Made by a program: the position numbers and the translations under genes
Assembly: GCA_014871385.1 (NCBI GenBank)
Contig: CM026426.1
Span: forward strand, 53,024,763-53,088,762
Direction of reading: 5' to 3'
DNA from: Ceratodon purpureus
Taxonomy: Eukaryota > Streptophyta > Bryopsida > Pseudoditrichales > Ditrichaceae
Length of the DNA: 64,000 nucleotides
In this document: positions 38,201 through 48,565 of the stretch, one piece after another
Layout: every line of letters starts with the position of its first letter
How positions within the stretch are numbered: position 1 is the first letter of the stretch
Notes under the pieces: model-generated
Databases searched by the model: none
What the model was told of the DNA's origin: nothing
What the model saw: the letters and a program-made list of their open reading frames with translations, nothing else

Positions 38201-38880
38201 GCTCATCACAACGGGCTCATTCGCTCGAGCGGCGTCGCTCTAGACCATTCCCTTGCTCCTCTGCTCCTCCCCAATTCGCGTCCCTTTCCTCTTCGCGTGC
38301 CACCGTTACTTCTACTCCAGTCCGAGGACTCTCGCTCGCTCTTCCTTGCGTGTTGTACCGTTGATGTCAAGGAGAGAGGTTAGTTTCTAAGGCTACTAGT
38401 AGTCGAGAGAGAGGAGAGAGTACCACTCTACTAAGAGTCAAAGCACCCCTAGAAGAGCTCTAGAGAGGGCCTCCGAAGGAGGTTGCCAGAGGAGGTTGCC
38501 GCTGGAAAACATCTGCGAAGGAGGTCGACGCGTTGGTGGAGGAGCTCGTCGGTGGAGGAGGTCGGCGGTCTACTGAAGGAGGTCGCCGGTCTGGTGGAGG
38601 AGGTTGCTACTGCAGAATCCTTCTGCCAAAGGTTGGCGTTGCACCATAAGGTCTGGTGCATGAAGGTTTGGTGCATGAGGGTGCATTATCGTTCTGCCAC
38701 GGCAGCATCGTTCTGCCGCTGCAACATCGTTCTGCCGCCGGTCTGGTTAGTCTCTCTTATTTCTTGGATTTGACGTCATTCCTAACTATTTGCCCTTGGT
38801 CGTTTTCTCTTCCCACCTTGCTCATTGCTTGTCTTGTCATTTTTGTGCAGGTTTGTAGTCAAAGAAGATAGAGGACACAT
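38201..38880. repeat. GC-rich segment with GGAGGT and GTTCTGCC short repeats
   Basis: At 38465-38615 the word GGAGGTYG recurs many times (GAGGAGGTTGCCGCT, GGAGGTCGCCGGTCTG). At 38690-38745 the word TCGTTCTGCCGC occurs three times. The 96-codon plus-strand frame at 38483-38773 is a translation of these repeats. It could be the leader of a retroelement, but no LTR pair or primer-binding site is visible. Confidence 0.55.
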
Positions 38881-39039
38881 GTATAAGTCTTTGTAAGGTT
38901 TAGAATTTTTGCATTCTAACATTTTGTATTTCAAGAATTGAGATTTGAAATCGATTTCTAAGTGTATAAATGATTGAACATACCTTTCTCTAGCGTGGTC
39001 TTTCATGGTACAGACAATAGATCTCTTGTTTTCTGCTGC

Positions 39040-40359
39040 TACATTAGAGAAACTTAGACAAACATAGACAAACTTCTCTTCATCATAACTTCAACACTTA
39101 GATCTCGATCTGTATCATCTTCTTTTTCTCTAAAATCTTGTTCAGCATCCACCAATGCTTTAAACAAAGAGCTCTTTATGTGTGCATCCATTGCTGATGT
39201 TTGAAATGTTGTTTCAAAAGCTTGATATAAACCACACATAGATTAGCCTTTTTGTATCATGCTTGGCTTGTTGATATTTTGCCATGCACGAAATAACCAT
39301 TCGCAGATCATAAGCTATACCACTGACAACTTAGTGTCTAACTTGACATCTTGAAGCTGCCTCTCAATGATTTGCTTGCCAAGAGTCTCACTTGTATATT
39401 GATCAAACTACTATCGAAAACCATGCTTGAAAGGACGCCGTAACATCACATTTGGAGGCTGGAAGAAACTTGTGCAGTTTGCATGGACAAAGATACGAAG
39501 AATCTCTGCATGTGTCAACTTCAGGTAAGAGATGAATTCTTTCGAAATATGCACACTCGAGTAGTCCAAGATCCAAATCAGCTTTGAATTTGAATCTAAC
39601 CCGATTGCTTGCACTTGTCTTCTTCTATATGGTTGTAAAACTTCTTCCACAAATTGTTTGCATGTTGTCAAGTTGCTCCAGTGATTGCTAGAGAATGTTA
39701 AATGCCAACCTACCTCTTCACAGAGTAATTGTCTTGCATTTGGAGGAGGTAGAGACCGTTCAGTTGACCCTGTAAAAAAATCCGCAAAGGTAAAATTGTC
39801 CACGTGCTGAAAAGGATAAAGAAGCAATAATCTGCCTTTTATCCTCCATGCCAAGCACTTGTACATGCTTAGAGCCTTTTTTTGCCCAAGTGCGGGTCCT
39901 ATAGATTGGTACCAAGTGTATCCCGGTTTGGTTTGTATTGATGACCAACTCGGGTGGAATGGAATGAGTTTTGATGAGGTAGGCAGTTCGATGTGCCATT
40001 TCTAAACCTTGTTGCTTTCAATCTCCTGGAAGCTTTCTTGCTGCACCTGTGCTTTTTCTAAAGCTCCAATCTAGGTTTGTTCTCACAAAATCTCTTATCC
40101 ATTCTAAAGAAACTCTAAAACCATTTGGACGTTGAAAATGTAGGAGGCTAGGCTCTCTTTTCTGAATGAGGGTTCGAATTAAATTCCTCACTGAAGATAA
40201 AAACAAAGGTTGACCTGCCTCACAATGTGCCTATAGCAAACTGATAATCTCCTCTTCATGTCATGATGTTTAGACAAAACATATGAATGTTGAACACCAC
40301 CTGTATAAGCTCCTATTTCTTTGAAGATTGCATGTTTCCCTTGTTTTAATGAACCACTC
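39040..40359 (-). pseudogene. pogo/Tigger-type DDE transposase, C-terminal part (interrupted)
   Basis: Read from 40359 downward: TGGVQHSYVLSKHHD, then FLSSVRNLIRTLIQKREPSL (40206 frame), NLDWSFRKSTGAARKLPGD, and the catalytic domain. The order and words match the DDE_1 (pogo/Tigger/jerky) superfamily: MAHRTAYLIKTHSIPPELV, INTNQTGIHL, WAKKGSKHVQV, EEVGWHLTF, LIWILDYSSVHISKEF, NCTSFFQPPNVMLRRPFK. Of the catalytic triad, the first Asp is Asn (N-T-N-Q), the second Asp is kept (I-L-D) and the third is Asn (P-P-N-V). Lesions include TGA at 40018-40020 (after RKLPGD, where the family has Trp), a frameshift near 39770-39790 and more stops below 39411; readable homology continues to ~39050. The N-terminal part lies at 47607-47987, beyond the inserted 7.2-kb transposon. 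Confidence 0.82.
40351..40359. repeat. 9-bp target-site duplication, left copy (GAACCACTC)
   Basis: This word stands directly before the G-run end at 40360 and again directly after the other end at 47598-47606. On the minus strand it reads GAGTGGTTC and codes the end of S-L-G-E-W-F in the interrupted pogo gene. Confidence 0.9.
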
Positions 40360-40424
40360 CCGTGGGGTGGGGGGGGGGGGGGGGGGGGGGCACTAGCGGT
40401 AAATTAGAAAGTCACGTGCAATAA
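40360..40424 (+). repeat. Left terminal repeat of the 7.2-kb element
   Basis: CCGTGGGGTGG followed by a long G-run, then CACTAGCGG and CACGTGCAATAA (CACGTG at 40413-40418, 53 bp from the edge). The G-run length is likely unstable or an assembly estimate. Confidence 0.8.
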
Positions 40425-41091
40425 AACATAGGAAGTATTTAATTCAAGCGAGGAATTTTTTTAGAAAAATATTAGATATAAGGAATGGTGGATTAAATGA
40501 TGAATGAGAAGTTAGAAGTAAAATAGCCATATGTTAAAGAAGCAATATTTAATAAAAATTACATTACATATTGTGTGAAGAGAGAAATTGGAAAAAACAA
40601 ATTAAAAATATCTGCCTTGGGTTTTGAGGGGGAGGATGAAACTTGGAGGATGACATTGGAAAATATGGAGGATGACGGGTCCTGTCCATGAGCTGGACCA
40701 AACGGCCTTCTGATCTAAGTTTAGGGTTTTTGGAATTTCAATGGCGGCGAGAGTTGCACTGGGATCTAAACCGTTTCTCGCTTGTTTCTGCACTACCTGC
40801 ATGTCACGGAGATTTCAAGTGTTGATGTTGGCAAAGCTTTGCATGCGTCCTTTGATTTTCAAGGCCTGAAGTATACACACGAGTTGCGGAATATCTGTCT
40901 GAAAGGGGTTCCCTGCTGTGGAAGACATCGGAAAGTAGGTGCGTCCAGGACTTGGAGCACTATCAGCTTCAAGGTGAATTGCTCAATCAATTCTTTTGGG
41001 TTGTGTCCATGCAATGGGGTGGGATTTCCTGACTCGTTTATTCTGTATCGTGCATTGAACCTGAAGAAGAAACAATCTGAAAGGGAGGGGA

Positions 41092-44000
41092 GTGTTGGGT
41101 GTTTTAGGGTTCAGATTTGGTGGACTAGGATTACGGTTTAAGGTATTGAGGACGGGCCGAGTGAAGCTATGGACATTGTCAGACGAGGGCGCTGCTCCTA
41201 CGCTGTTTGGGCCTCTACATCTTGGAGATGTGGAGTTGTTTGCGCAGTTGAGGGAGACGCCCGAAGCAGAACAAGTGCTGGAGTTCAGTTTCGATTTCTG
41301 GGACCTGGAAGATTGTTGTAGGATCAATTCAAGGTTGGAGCGACTAAATAAGATACAGGGGGACGTGTACGTGATTCAATGTGCAGCGGAGAATGGAGGT
41401 AATGCCAAGCGGAGGAAGTTGGGGGATGGCTCATACGTCATGGACTTTGAAGATGTTGGACAGATGGTCCGGATCGAGGAGGAGGCAAACGCAGGGTTCA
41501 AATATCTCAATGACGACGGGGTTCCCGAGGCAATAGACCGAAATGCTTCATCGAGGGTGAGTGGTCTCAGTGAAGAAGACGCTGATCTAAAGGCGACCTT
41601 GATTCCAACTGAGGTAATGGACTACTATCGAAAGCAGGAGGAGAAACTTAGGGTGACGATGAAGAGGATGTGCTTGGAGGACCATGAGTGGGGGCTTCGA
41701 TCTTCGGATCATAATGGGTTGAGGATCGTGAAGTTGCATTGCAAGGAATGCAACAAGGAGATGGGCGGGAGTAGTGGCGATCATAGCAAATTTACAGTAA
41801 ATTATCTGTTCGGGAACTTCAAGAAGAGTCATTTGATGAGTATTGCGCACATCAAGAACTGGTGCAGTAAGCATAGTGTTAAATACTTGGACCATCCTCA
41901 ATCTGAAGTGGAAGGGAGCTAGGCCATTATTCTGAAGCAAGAAGATCATAGGAAGCGGATAAATGACGGGCTGTTCATTCTGGAAGGGGTGAATCAGAAA
42001 GTGCAGGAGGAAACGAAGCCATTCACAGTTTTTGGCGACATGAGTGACTCAACCGAGATGAAGTACTTTTGGGTGAAGGTCCGCTGTAGTTACTGCCGCA
42101 AGTTTTTTCAGTTGTGTCCTCCAAAGATGAATCTAGAGAGCAACCTCATGAACCACTTGAATGGATCGAAACATGCGAAGGCAAAAGAAGATTCTAATAG
42201 AAGCAATGGTGCGACCAGAGCTCTTTCAAGTGGGAAAAGAAGAAGACCAAAACGTTCATCATCAAGTGCTCATGCAAATCAATCTGTCCTGCATTCGTGG
42301 TTCGAGGGCGCAACAGCGTCTAGTAAGGAAGGTGAATCTCAGATGTATGATAGAGGGGGGGGGGGGTGGTAGGATTAATGTGTTGGGGTTTTAGGGGACC
42401 AACTTGTGAGTATGGTGAGAAAGAATATGCTGTTGATGGTTTATTGAACGACGTAGTCCCCGGTGTTTTATGGTATCCTGAACCTCACGTTAATGCTTTA
42501 ATTAATATGAATGATAAAAGCGTGCAGGTAAAGGGGACCTTTAGACATCGGGAGTGCAGTAGAATTTCGATGTCTGGCTCTCCTTTCCCGAACTTGACCT
42601 GCAGCATGTGTGATCAAATACCTGGTTGTACTGACTTCAGATTGAGGGTTGTGAGAGAAGAGCGATCACTGGCGAAGAGGGGTGAGAGAACCACAGGGGG
42701 TGGAAGAAGGGTGGGTTATCTTTAGAGTCTTGAGTTGTCAGGACAAAGCCGAGCATTGGCATAGAGGTATCGGTTGGAGAAGTTGCAGAGTTGAAGTGTG
42801 AAGGCACGGATTGCGCAATTAAAAGTTAAACGTCCTACTCTGAAGAAGGCTGCTGCTATGTCCTCCAGCGATGGAAATCTTTTCAAGTTTTGTAATAATA
42901 TTCTTGCGGCCCATCGTACATGAGCCTTTGGGGGGGAAACCAGCCCTTTGGGACTTTCTGAAAGATGTGGCTGCAAACCTAAATCGAAGTAAGCGAGTGA
43001 TTAGACATAGTGAAATTCTAAGTGTTTTGCTCAAGCTATGAAAATATATGGTGGAAGGCGAATGGTTGACTTGTTTTCGCTCAATTTTGTTGGCCCAACT
43101 CTATCCACAGTAAAGAGAGAAAATAAGAAAGGTGTTCAATTCATCCCTGGAGAATACGTAGAGATATTTAGATCAGTAGCAGAAATTTATAAAAATGCAA
43201 AACTAACTCTCAGCATCAGTGGGCCTGTCCCGGTAATACTCGCGGAGGATGAAACTAAAGTTAAGGGAAGAATTACGTGGGAGTCAAAATGGGACACGTT
43301 GGCTGGTTTCTGTGGTCCCAAAGACAATCATATATGTGTGTCTTCTTTCAAACCTGTCGTAGGTAATGGTTCAGAGGGGTACAGTAAAATTATAGATTCT
43401 TTTTGAACTAACAAGATTGGAGGATTTGCCAGGGTCATCGTCGTGAATCCATTGCATGAAAAATTACCTCGCCTGGTTTTGGTGGCATCCTGTACATGTA
43501 ACTGCTTCGACTCCGCCTGGGTAAAGAGTCAATGGAATGCGATAGACTCCATGTGGGCAGAAGAGTGTGAAGAATTAGTGGGGCCCATCATCGGCCATGC
43601 GAGTGATGGAGATTCTCGAAGAAGACAGCTTATGCTTGCAGATTACAGGAATTTAGAAGGGCCGCGGTTTAAGATAGAATGGGAAGGTTGGCAATTCAGT
43701 GCGACTCTCGGTGGTGCAGGTAACGTCACCGGACTCCACGATCAAGATTACATTCACAATGGTAAGAAACTCATCGCTACAGTTTTGATATGCATGGTTT
43801 GAAGCAGGAAGATACTAAGCGTACTGACAAACAAAATTGGAGGTCGGCTCAGAGGGTGTGCTCTGCCCCCGTGAGGAATTGCTTACGTGAACTTCGGATG
43901 ACACCTAACGTGCGTCAGGAGAGAACTCTAGGAACTAAATGTTACCTCGAGATATGTGCAGATTATATCGATATTTTTTGTTCTCCAAGGTTGGACCTTA

Positions 44001-45538
44001 GAGCTAGAATTGTGTTGACTTCTAAAGTTTTTTTTTTTTTTTAAGATCATGGAAGTTATGGATGAAGCATGGAAATCATGGAGCTTGGGAATTCGGTATT
44101 AGCTGTCCCATCTGAGTGTTTCATTAGTAACCAGTGTTTCCTAGACATACAAATGTCGTGTCATTTTGTCGTTCTACTAATTTGTCATTTCAGGGATAGA
44201 TTTCCAGATTTACCGGTTCCATTGCATCTGACTAGTTCAAACTCCTGCGAGATTTTCTTTTCGAGGATTGGAGGGATGGTGGGACAAGAAAGAGCTTACG
44301 ACTTCCACGAACTGGTAAACAAAGCAAATACATTAAATCACCTGTCAACAATTGAGTATGGAGAATATGGACTTAAATTTGGTAAGCTCCACAACAAGAT
44401 GGAAAATATTTGGGCTGACCTTCATAAATTGGAGGATGGGGAGACGCCTTGTGATCTTGGAGACTACAGTGCCCTGGCGTCCAATGAGGATGTGATTGCG
44501 GCTTTGAAGGAGGGATTGAAGGCTGCGCAGTCTATGTTAAAAGGCTTGAACATGGCTCCAAGCGAGTAGGCCTGTCCAGCTCTAAAAGAGTGGTTCCAAT
44601 TTCCATGGAGATCTGAGAAGAAGGATCCGAAGCATTGGACGTTTCTGCAGAACAAAAAACCTGTGCGCGGCGAAGATGGCGACGTGGAAGTCGTCAGAGA
44701 CGAGTTGGAACGTGCCCGATCTGTAGAAGATGACACTCCTTCGGGAACAGACCAGGTAAGTTTAGACGAGGAGTTGGAATGCGATGACGGTGTGGACCAC
44801 TTCGATGTGTTAGAAGGAGAGACACGACATGCAGTTTGTGACCTTCTTGACCGTCATGAAGACCAGGTCATACCAGTTCAGTCTCATCCGAAGGTGGATC
44901 CAACAGTACAGTATGAGGGCAAAATTATTTTTAAATCAACCCTTGTGTCACAGTTAAATTGCAATCCATTCCTTTCTAAGGACAGGCTTACGAGAGTGAA
45001 ACATTCCATTTATTTGAATAACAGCGAGGACTATGTTAATGCTGCTAGTTCTTCTACAACATATATGGTAGGAGTTGGCACGGACTGTGGGATTTATTTT
45101 GTGCAATGGAATACCACAGCCCTTGGATCTACAGTCAAGGCTGCAACTAAAAGGAATAGATTGTCACGAAGTGGAGCCCCGTCGAGTATACTGTCCGGCG
45201 TAGACCATGGGACATGGTGGATTGGACGAATCCAGCTCATTCGGAGGAGCCAAGGGAAAACATAGAGCAATGTTTACGCCCCTGTTGATATAATGAATTG
45301 TCCAGCCAACAGGGGCAAGGCATCGAAGGATAGCCCCCGATATGAGGTAATGATGTATTATTTCACCATCCAATCAAGTCGGTTTAAATTTCGTTACAAC
45401 CATGCAGATTTTGCATGGATTGACATGGATAGCATCATTACCTCTGTTACCCTTACCTTTAATGCTTCGACTAAGATTTACACTCTTAATAGTGAGGATG
45501 CTGATACGTTGAATACTTTTGTGGCTGAAAAGAGGTGA
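41092..45538 (+). pseudogene. Zinc-finger/DDE-like transposase of an unnamed family, multiply broken
   Basis: Pieces in order: 41092-41922 continuing in frame past a TAG (41920) to ~42354; 42366-42725; 43038-43777 in one frame across a TGA (43404); 43790-44028; 44069-45538 in one frame across TAGs at 44567 and 45263. Frame changes fall at G12 (42355-42366), in 42726-43037, at a likely internal deletion near 43777, and at T15 (44028-44042). Motifs: LHCKECNKEMGG; a C-x2-C-x18-H-x4-H finger from VRCSYCRKFFQL to HLNGSKH; LTCSMCDQIPGC; then PVPVILAEDETKVKGRITW, GHASDGDSRRRQLML, HDQDYIHNGKK and SCEIFFSRIGGMVGQERAYD. The acidic residues in AEDE, SDGD and CEIFF are my candidates for an RNase-H-fold catalytic triad, by analogy with P/hAT-like transposases. 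A 5' exon may start at ATG 40741 (MAARVALGS). I cannot name the family; similar uncharacterised proteins probably exist in other eukaryotes. Confidence 0.65.
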
Positions 45539-45858
45539 AGGGAATACCTGAATTTGTGTGCACCCGTTTGATTAAAATTTTATATGCTCTGTTCTAGAAC
45601 TGCCTTCTTATTATGTCACCTTTGTTTGAGATTTTGGGTTGCATTTCCTTTGGTTCATATGCGAATGTTTGGGGGATGGATGGGATTATTCTCTGGGGTA
45701 ATTATGTTGCTTTGTGGAGAGAGGGTGAATGGAGAGAGAAAGTTGATTTTAGTTGAGTAAGTAACACTCCATGTCCCATCCATCCCAGCCATCATTTGGT
45801 GGCAATGATGAGATCAGCCGTCAAAGTCAACGTCTAATCAGAAGACAAGTACTCTGGA

Positions 45859-46645
45859 ATGATGATTAAGTTGGAGGCCACGGAGTTAGGTGAGACAATA
45901 TACAACATCAGCGGCGTTGGGTTCTCTCTCCCACGACCACAGGTACGTATTCATCGTCTTCCTCAAATTCCAGAATTTGTCACTTTGTACTTCACACTGC
46001 ACATGCACATTGCTTCGCTTATTTCCACTAAGCTCCTTTCGTTCTCACCTTCGTCTTAGAGCAGATCAGGTCTGGAACGATGGTTGATCAGAAACTTACT
46101 TGTACCGCAATGTCGCTCTGGCCCCTTGTGTGTGTTGATGCAGGCGTCGAGACGGTGGAGACCTCCAAAACCCCGGCGCCAGAGGAGCTCTGCATTTTCT
46201 GCTTCAATGCTCGTTGACTCCAGTACGTGCGCATCTGGGATCTTGGAGAGGATGAAGAGCTTCGCAACGACCTCCTCAAGTTCTTCCTGATACTGCGCGG
46301 GACTTCGAAGGCATGGCGCACTTACATCGATGGCGCGGTTACCCTTCGTACCGTCTTCCTCGTTATGATCTGCAGCAGTCTAGGAGGGCAATGTTCTTAA
46401 CCGCAGACCAGTACGTGCGTCAGCAATTTGACTCCAACCTCTTGTTGTTCAACTGCTCTTGGAGACTCGGCCATGCAATGTCCATACGTTTGAGAACTGC
46501 CCCCCTTGGAGACCTCAGTTTGGAGGAGTTGGTACAACTTTGGAACCTGCTCACGTCTGGATAGGGAATTGAGATCAAGCCTGATCTCGATCAGAAATTC
46601 CAGCCGAGCCCCTTGCCCTGGTTCACTCCAGGCCATCACTTCTAG
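45859..46645 (+). pseudogene. Second, unrecognised ORF of the 7.2-kb element, broken
   Basis: A short frame at 45859-45941 reads LGETIYNISGVGFSLPRPQ and ends at a good donor (CACAG/GTACGT). After a possible acceptor before 46083, the frame VDQKLTCTAMSLWPL runs through CIFCFNAR, a TGA at 46215-46217 and IWDLGEDEELRNDLLKFFLI. It shifts frame near 46385 (FLTADQYVRQQFDSNLLL), passes a TAG at 46562 and ends PSPLPWFTPGHHF-stop at ~46645. Continuity on both sides of each stop shows former coding sequence. I recognise no domain. It lies ~320 bp downstream of the transposase-like gene, on the same strand, so it is probably the element's accessory protein; a captured host fragment is also possible. Confidence 0.5.
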
Positions 46646-46739
46646 TTTCCGTGCTTTGTATCGTCTTGTTCTTGCTGAAGTTGACGTCTGTACTCTTGTT
46701 TCATTTGGGTTTCACCAATGCCTTCTTCTCGTAATTTGA

Positions 46740-47544
46740 GAGATTCCAACTTTTAGAAATAATGCAGACTGTAATGGGGAGAACTTGAGAAAAAACTTGA
46801 GCCCTGGGTTTTGAAATGTTGGAAACGTTGTTGTAAATGTGTGTATTTTTTTGAGCGCCTGGACTGAGCGAACCCCTCGCTAGAACATGGTGATGCGTCC
46901 TAGGTTCAGGTCGGAGAAGACATCATGAAACTCTTGTAAATGCAAGCTGAAACGTGTTTGTAAACATATTTACATTGCTAATGCTAACGGCGAATATTGA
47001 AGAGTCTACGTCTGAATGTGTCATGTGTAATTTTGTTTATCTAACTCTCAACAGTTTGCAATTCAGTCTGGGTTTTTTGTCGCATGATTGGCATGATGTC
47101 CTCTTTTCGAATACCGTTTCCTTGCAGATCTGTTGTGATGCTTTCTTCATCCGAATGTTGTCTGGGTTTGAGAATTTCCTTGTACTAATTGTCCTGCACT
47201 TCAACCCTAAACCATTGCACACTTAGAGCAATGTGCATTGCCACTAGTCTGTGACTGTTTTGTGATAGCCTTCAACCAGTCTTGCTTGTTTGCTAAATGA
47301 TTTTTGTTGAATGCTTGTTTGCTGAAATCCTCTAATGAATTCACACTTGTGCAGTTAGAAACGTTTTTTTCCCCCTAATTCTAATTTTTGTAAGTAATTA
47401 AGAGTCACTCAAATTAACATACCCTAAGTATTAGAACTACTAATAGGGCATTTTAAATCCACAGGAAGTAGAAAATTAGATAATCAAAGCATACCATTAA
47501 TTCAAGTGAGCTAATCAAATAGCCCTTCTAAAATACTCCATTAT
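46740..47544. other. 3' non-coding part of the 7.2-kb element
   Basis: This stretch lies between the second ORF and the right terminus. It is AT-rich with only short frames on both strands. A TTAATTCAAG(T)GAG word at ~47495-47510 matches, in direct orientation, one at ~40438-40452 near the left end. Confidence 0.55.
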
Positions 47545-47597
47545 CGCACGTGATGTTTGAGTGAAACATATAGTATCCCCCCCCCCCTCCCCCCAAG
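47543..47597 (-). repeat. Right terminal repeat of the 7.2-kb element
   Basis: Ends in ATC11-T-C6-AAG. Reverse-complemented it begins CTTGGGGGGAGGGG and carries CACGTGCGATAA (CACGTG at 47547-47552, 45 bp from the edge), mirroring the left end. Confidence 0.8.
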
Positions 47598-47606
47598 GAA
47601 CCACTC
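47598..47606. repeat. 9-bp target-site duplication, right copy (GAACCACTC)
   Basis: Exact match to 40351-40359; the bases outside the nine differ on both sides. Confidence 0.9.
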
Positions 47607-47987
47607 TCCCAAAGAACCTCTAGTCAAATTGTCATAAACACTCTTGTTTTGACTTGGTAATTTGTACATCACTTGCAAGTACCTTAGAGCAAGACCAAGA
47701 CTTCTATGAAGACTAACAGCTGAGTAGATAGGATCCCAAAGAGATGGAACAAACTAGTTTGTGTATTGCCCCCTAACCTTTGTGATTCTTGGTGTTGCCT
47801 TTGATTTGTCTTCTTTGGTTGGAAGAAGCACAGCTTTATTATCCATCTTGGGCCTACCCACCGGTCGCTTTTGAACTTCTATCTTCATAGATTGCTCCAA
47901 CTCCATCTTCACATGCAGTTGTGTAAAGTCACGCTCAACCCTATCTTCTATTTCCTCTTTGCCTATAATGGTGAACATATTGCTCAA
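47607..47987 (-). pseudogene. pogo/Tigger-type transposase, N-terminal part (interrupted)
   Basis: From 47987 the minus strand reads MSNMFTIIGKEE, EQSMKIEVQKRPVGRPK (a GRPK AT-hook-like basic word), PRITKVRGQYTN, a TAG at 47754-47756 (probably a former Trp codon). It then continues in frame through FVPSLWDPIYSAVSLHRSLG, LRYLQVMYKLP and NLTRGSLGEWF, which ends inside the TSD. The frame goes on across the left copy of the TSD (40351) as IKTRE, then needs a 1-base shift to reach TGGVQHSYVLSKHHD. This places the 7.2-kb insertion inside the N-terminal third of one transposase gene. Upstream of 47987 I see no further homology, and the pogo element's own inverted repeats and TA duplication were not found. 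Confidence 0.75.
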
Positions 47988-48565
47988 AAGCTATTGCTTA
48001 GCCATACTCTCAATCATCCAAATCAAAGCCCTATAACTAACAAGTTCTTACAAAATCGAATATAGTGTTGCAAAGCTCTCAAAAGAATGCTGACAAACGA
48101 CCACTTGCACAAGCAAACTCCATGAAAAACACTGAAATAAGGGTTGGTTAAGCAAAGCAAAATGAAAGTTTAGGGTAAGTTAATTGAAAGGGCAATTGTC
48201 ACCGTCAAATCAAGATGACAAAATAACAAACATTCGATGAAACTTCATCAATTCTAGATGAAAGTCGAACTTACAGTTATTTATATTTTCAAAAAGTCAA
48301 AAATTTTAAAATTATTTTTTTTACCACCGGACGTTAAAATTTGAAATTAATTAATTATATAACCAAGGGGTGCTGAAGTTGACCCTAAGGTACGATATTT
48401 AATTATTGAACCTCTCAAAGCATGGTCATATAAATCACAATCATAATTTAAATACAACTTCTTAAATCACATCAATGTCCTACATACTTGGAGCTCTAGA
48501 AGTCGTTGTTTGTTACACACTTGACAAAGGAAAACTGGCGGGAGCACTTCAGAATGACTCCCATC
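47988..48565. other. AT-rich flank of the pogo pseudogene
   Basis: No frame or repeat that I can name; it may include the 5' non-coding end of the pogo element. Confidence 0.5.

Larger units (their letters stand above)
40360..47597 (+). mobile_element. 7.2-kb DNA transposon with G-run termini and 9-bp TSD, family unrecognised
   Basis: The element is bounded by GAACCACTC on both sides. Its left end reads CCGTGGGGTGG then 22 G in all (40369-40390). Its right end, reverse-complemented, reads CTTGGGGGGAGGGG with an 11-G run. A subterminal CACGTGC(A/G)ATAA word lies in inverted orientation ~50 bp from each end. Inside are a large broken plus-strand gene (41092-45538) with zinc-binding motifs and a DDE-like core, and a second broken plus-strand ORF (45859-46645). 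Removing the element and one TSD copy joins the two halves of the pogo gene at S-L-G-E-W-F, so the borders are supported by sequence alone. A 9-bp TSD is typical of Mutator-like elements, but the encoded protein does not look like a MULE transposase to me. The family assignment is open. Confidence 0.85.

Noticed and set aside
38483..38773. 96-codon ORF as a gene
   Set aside because: Composed of short repeats; protein is low-complexity and has no neighbouring exon or motif.
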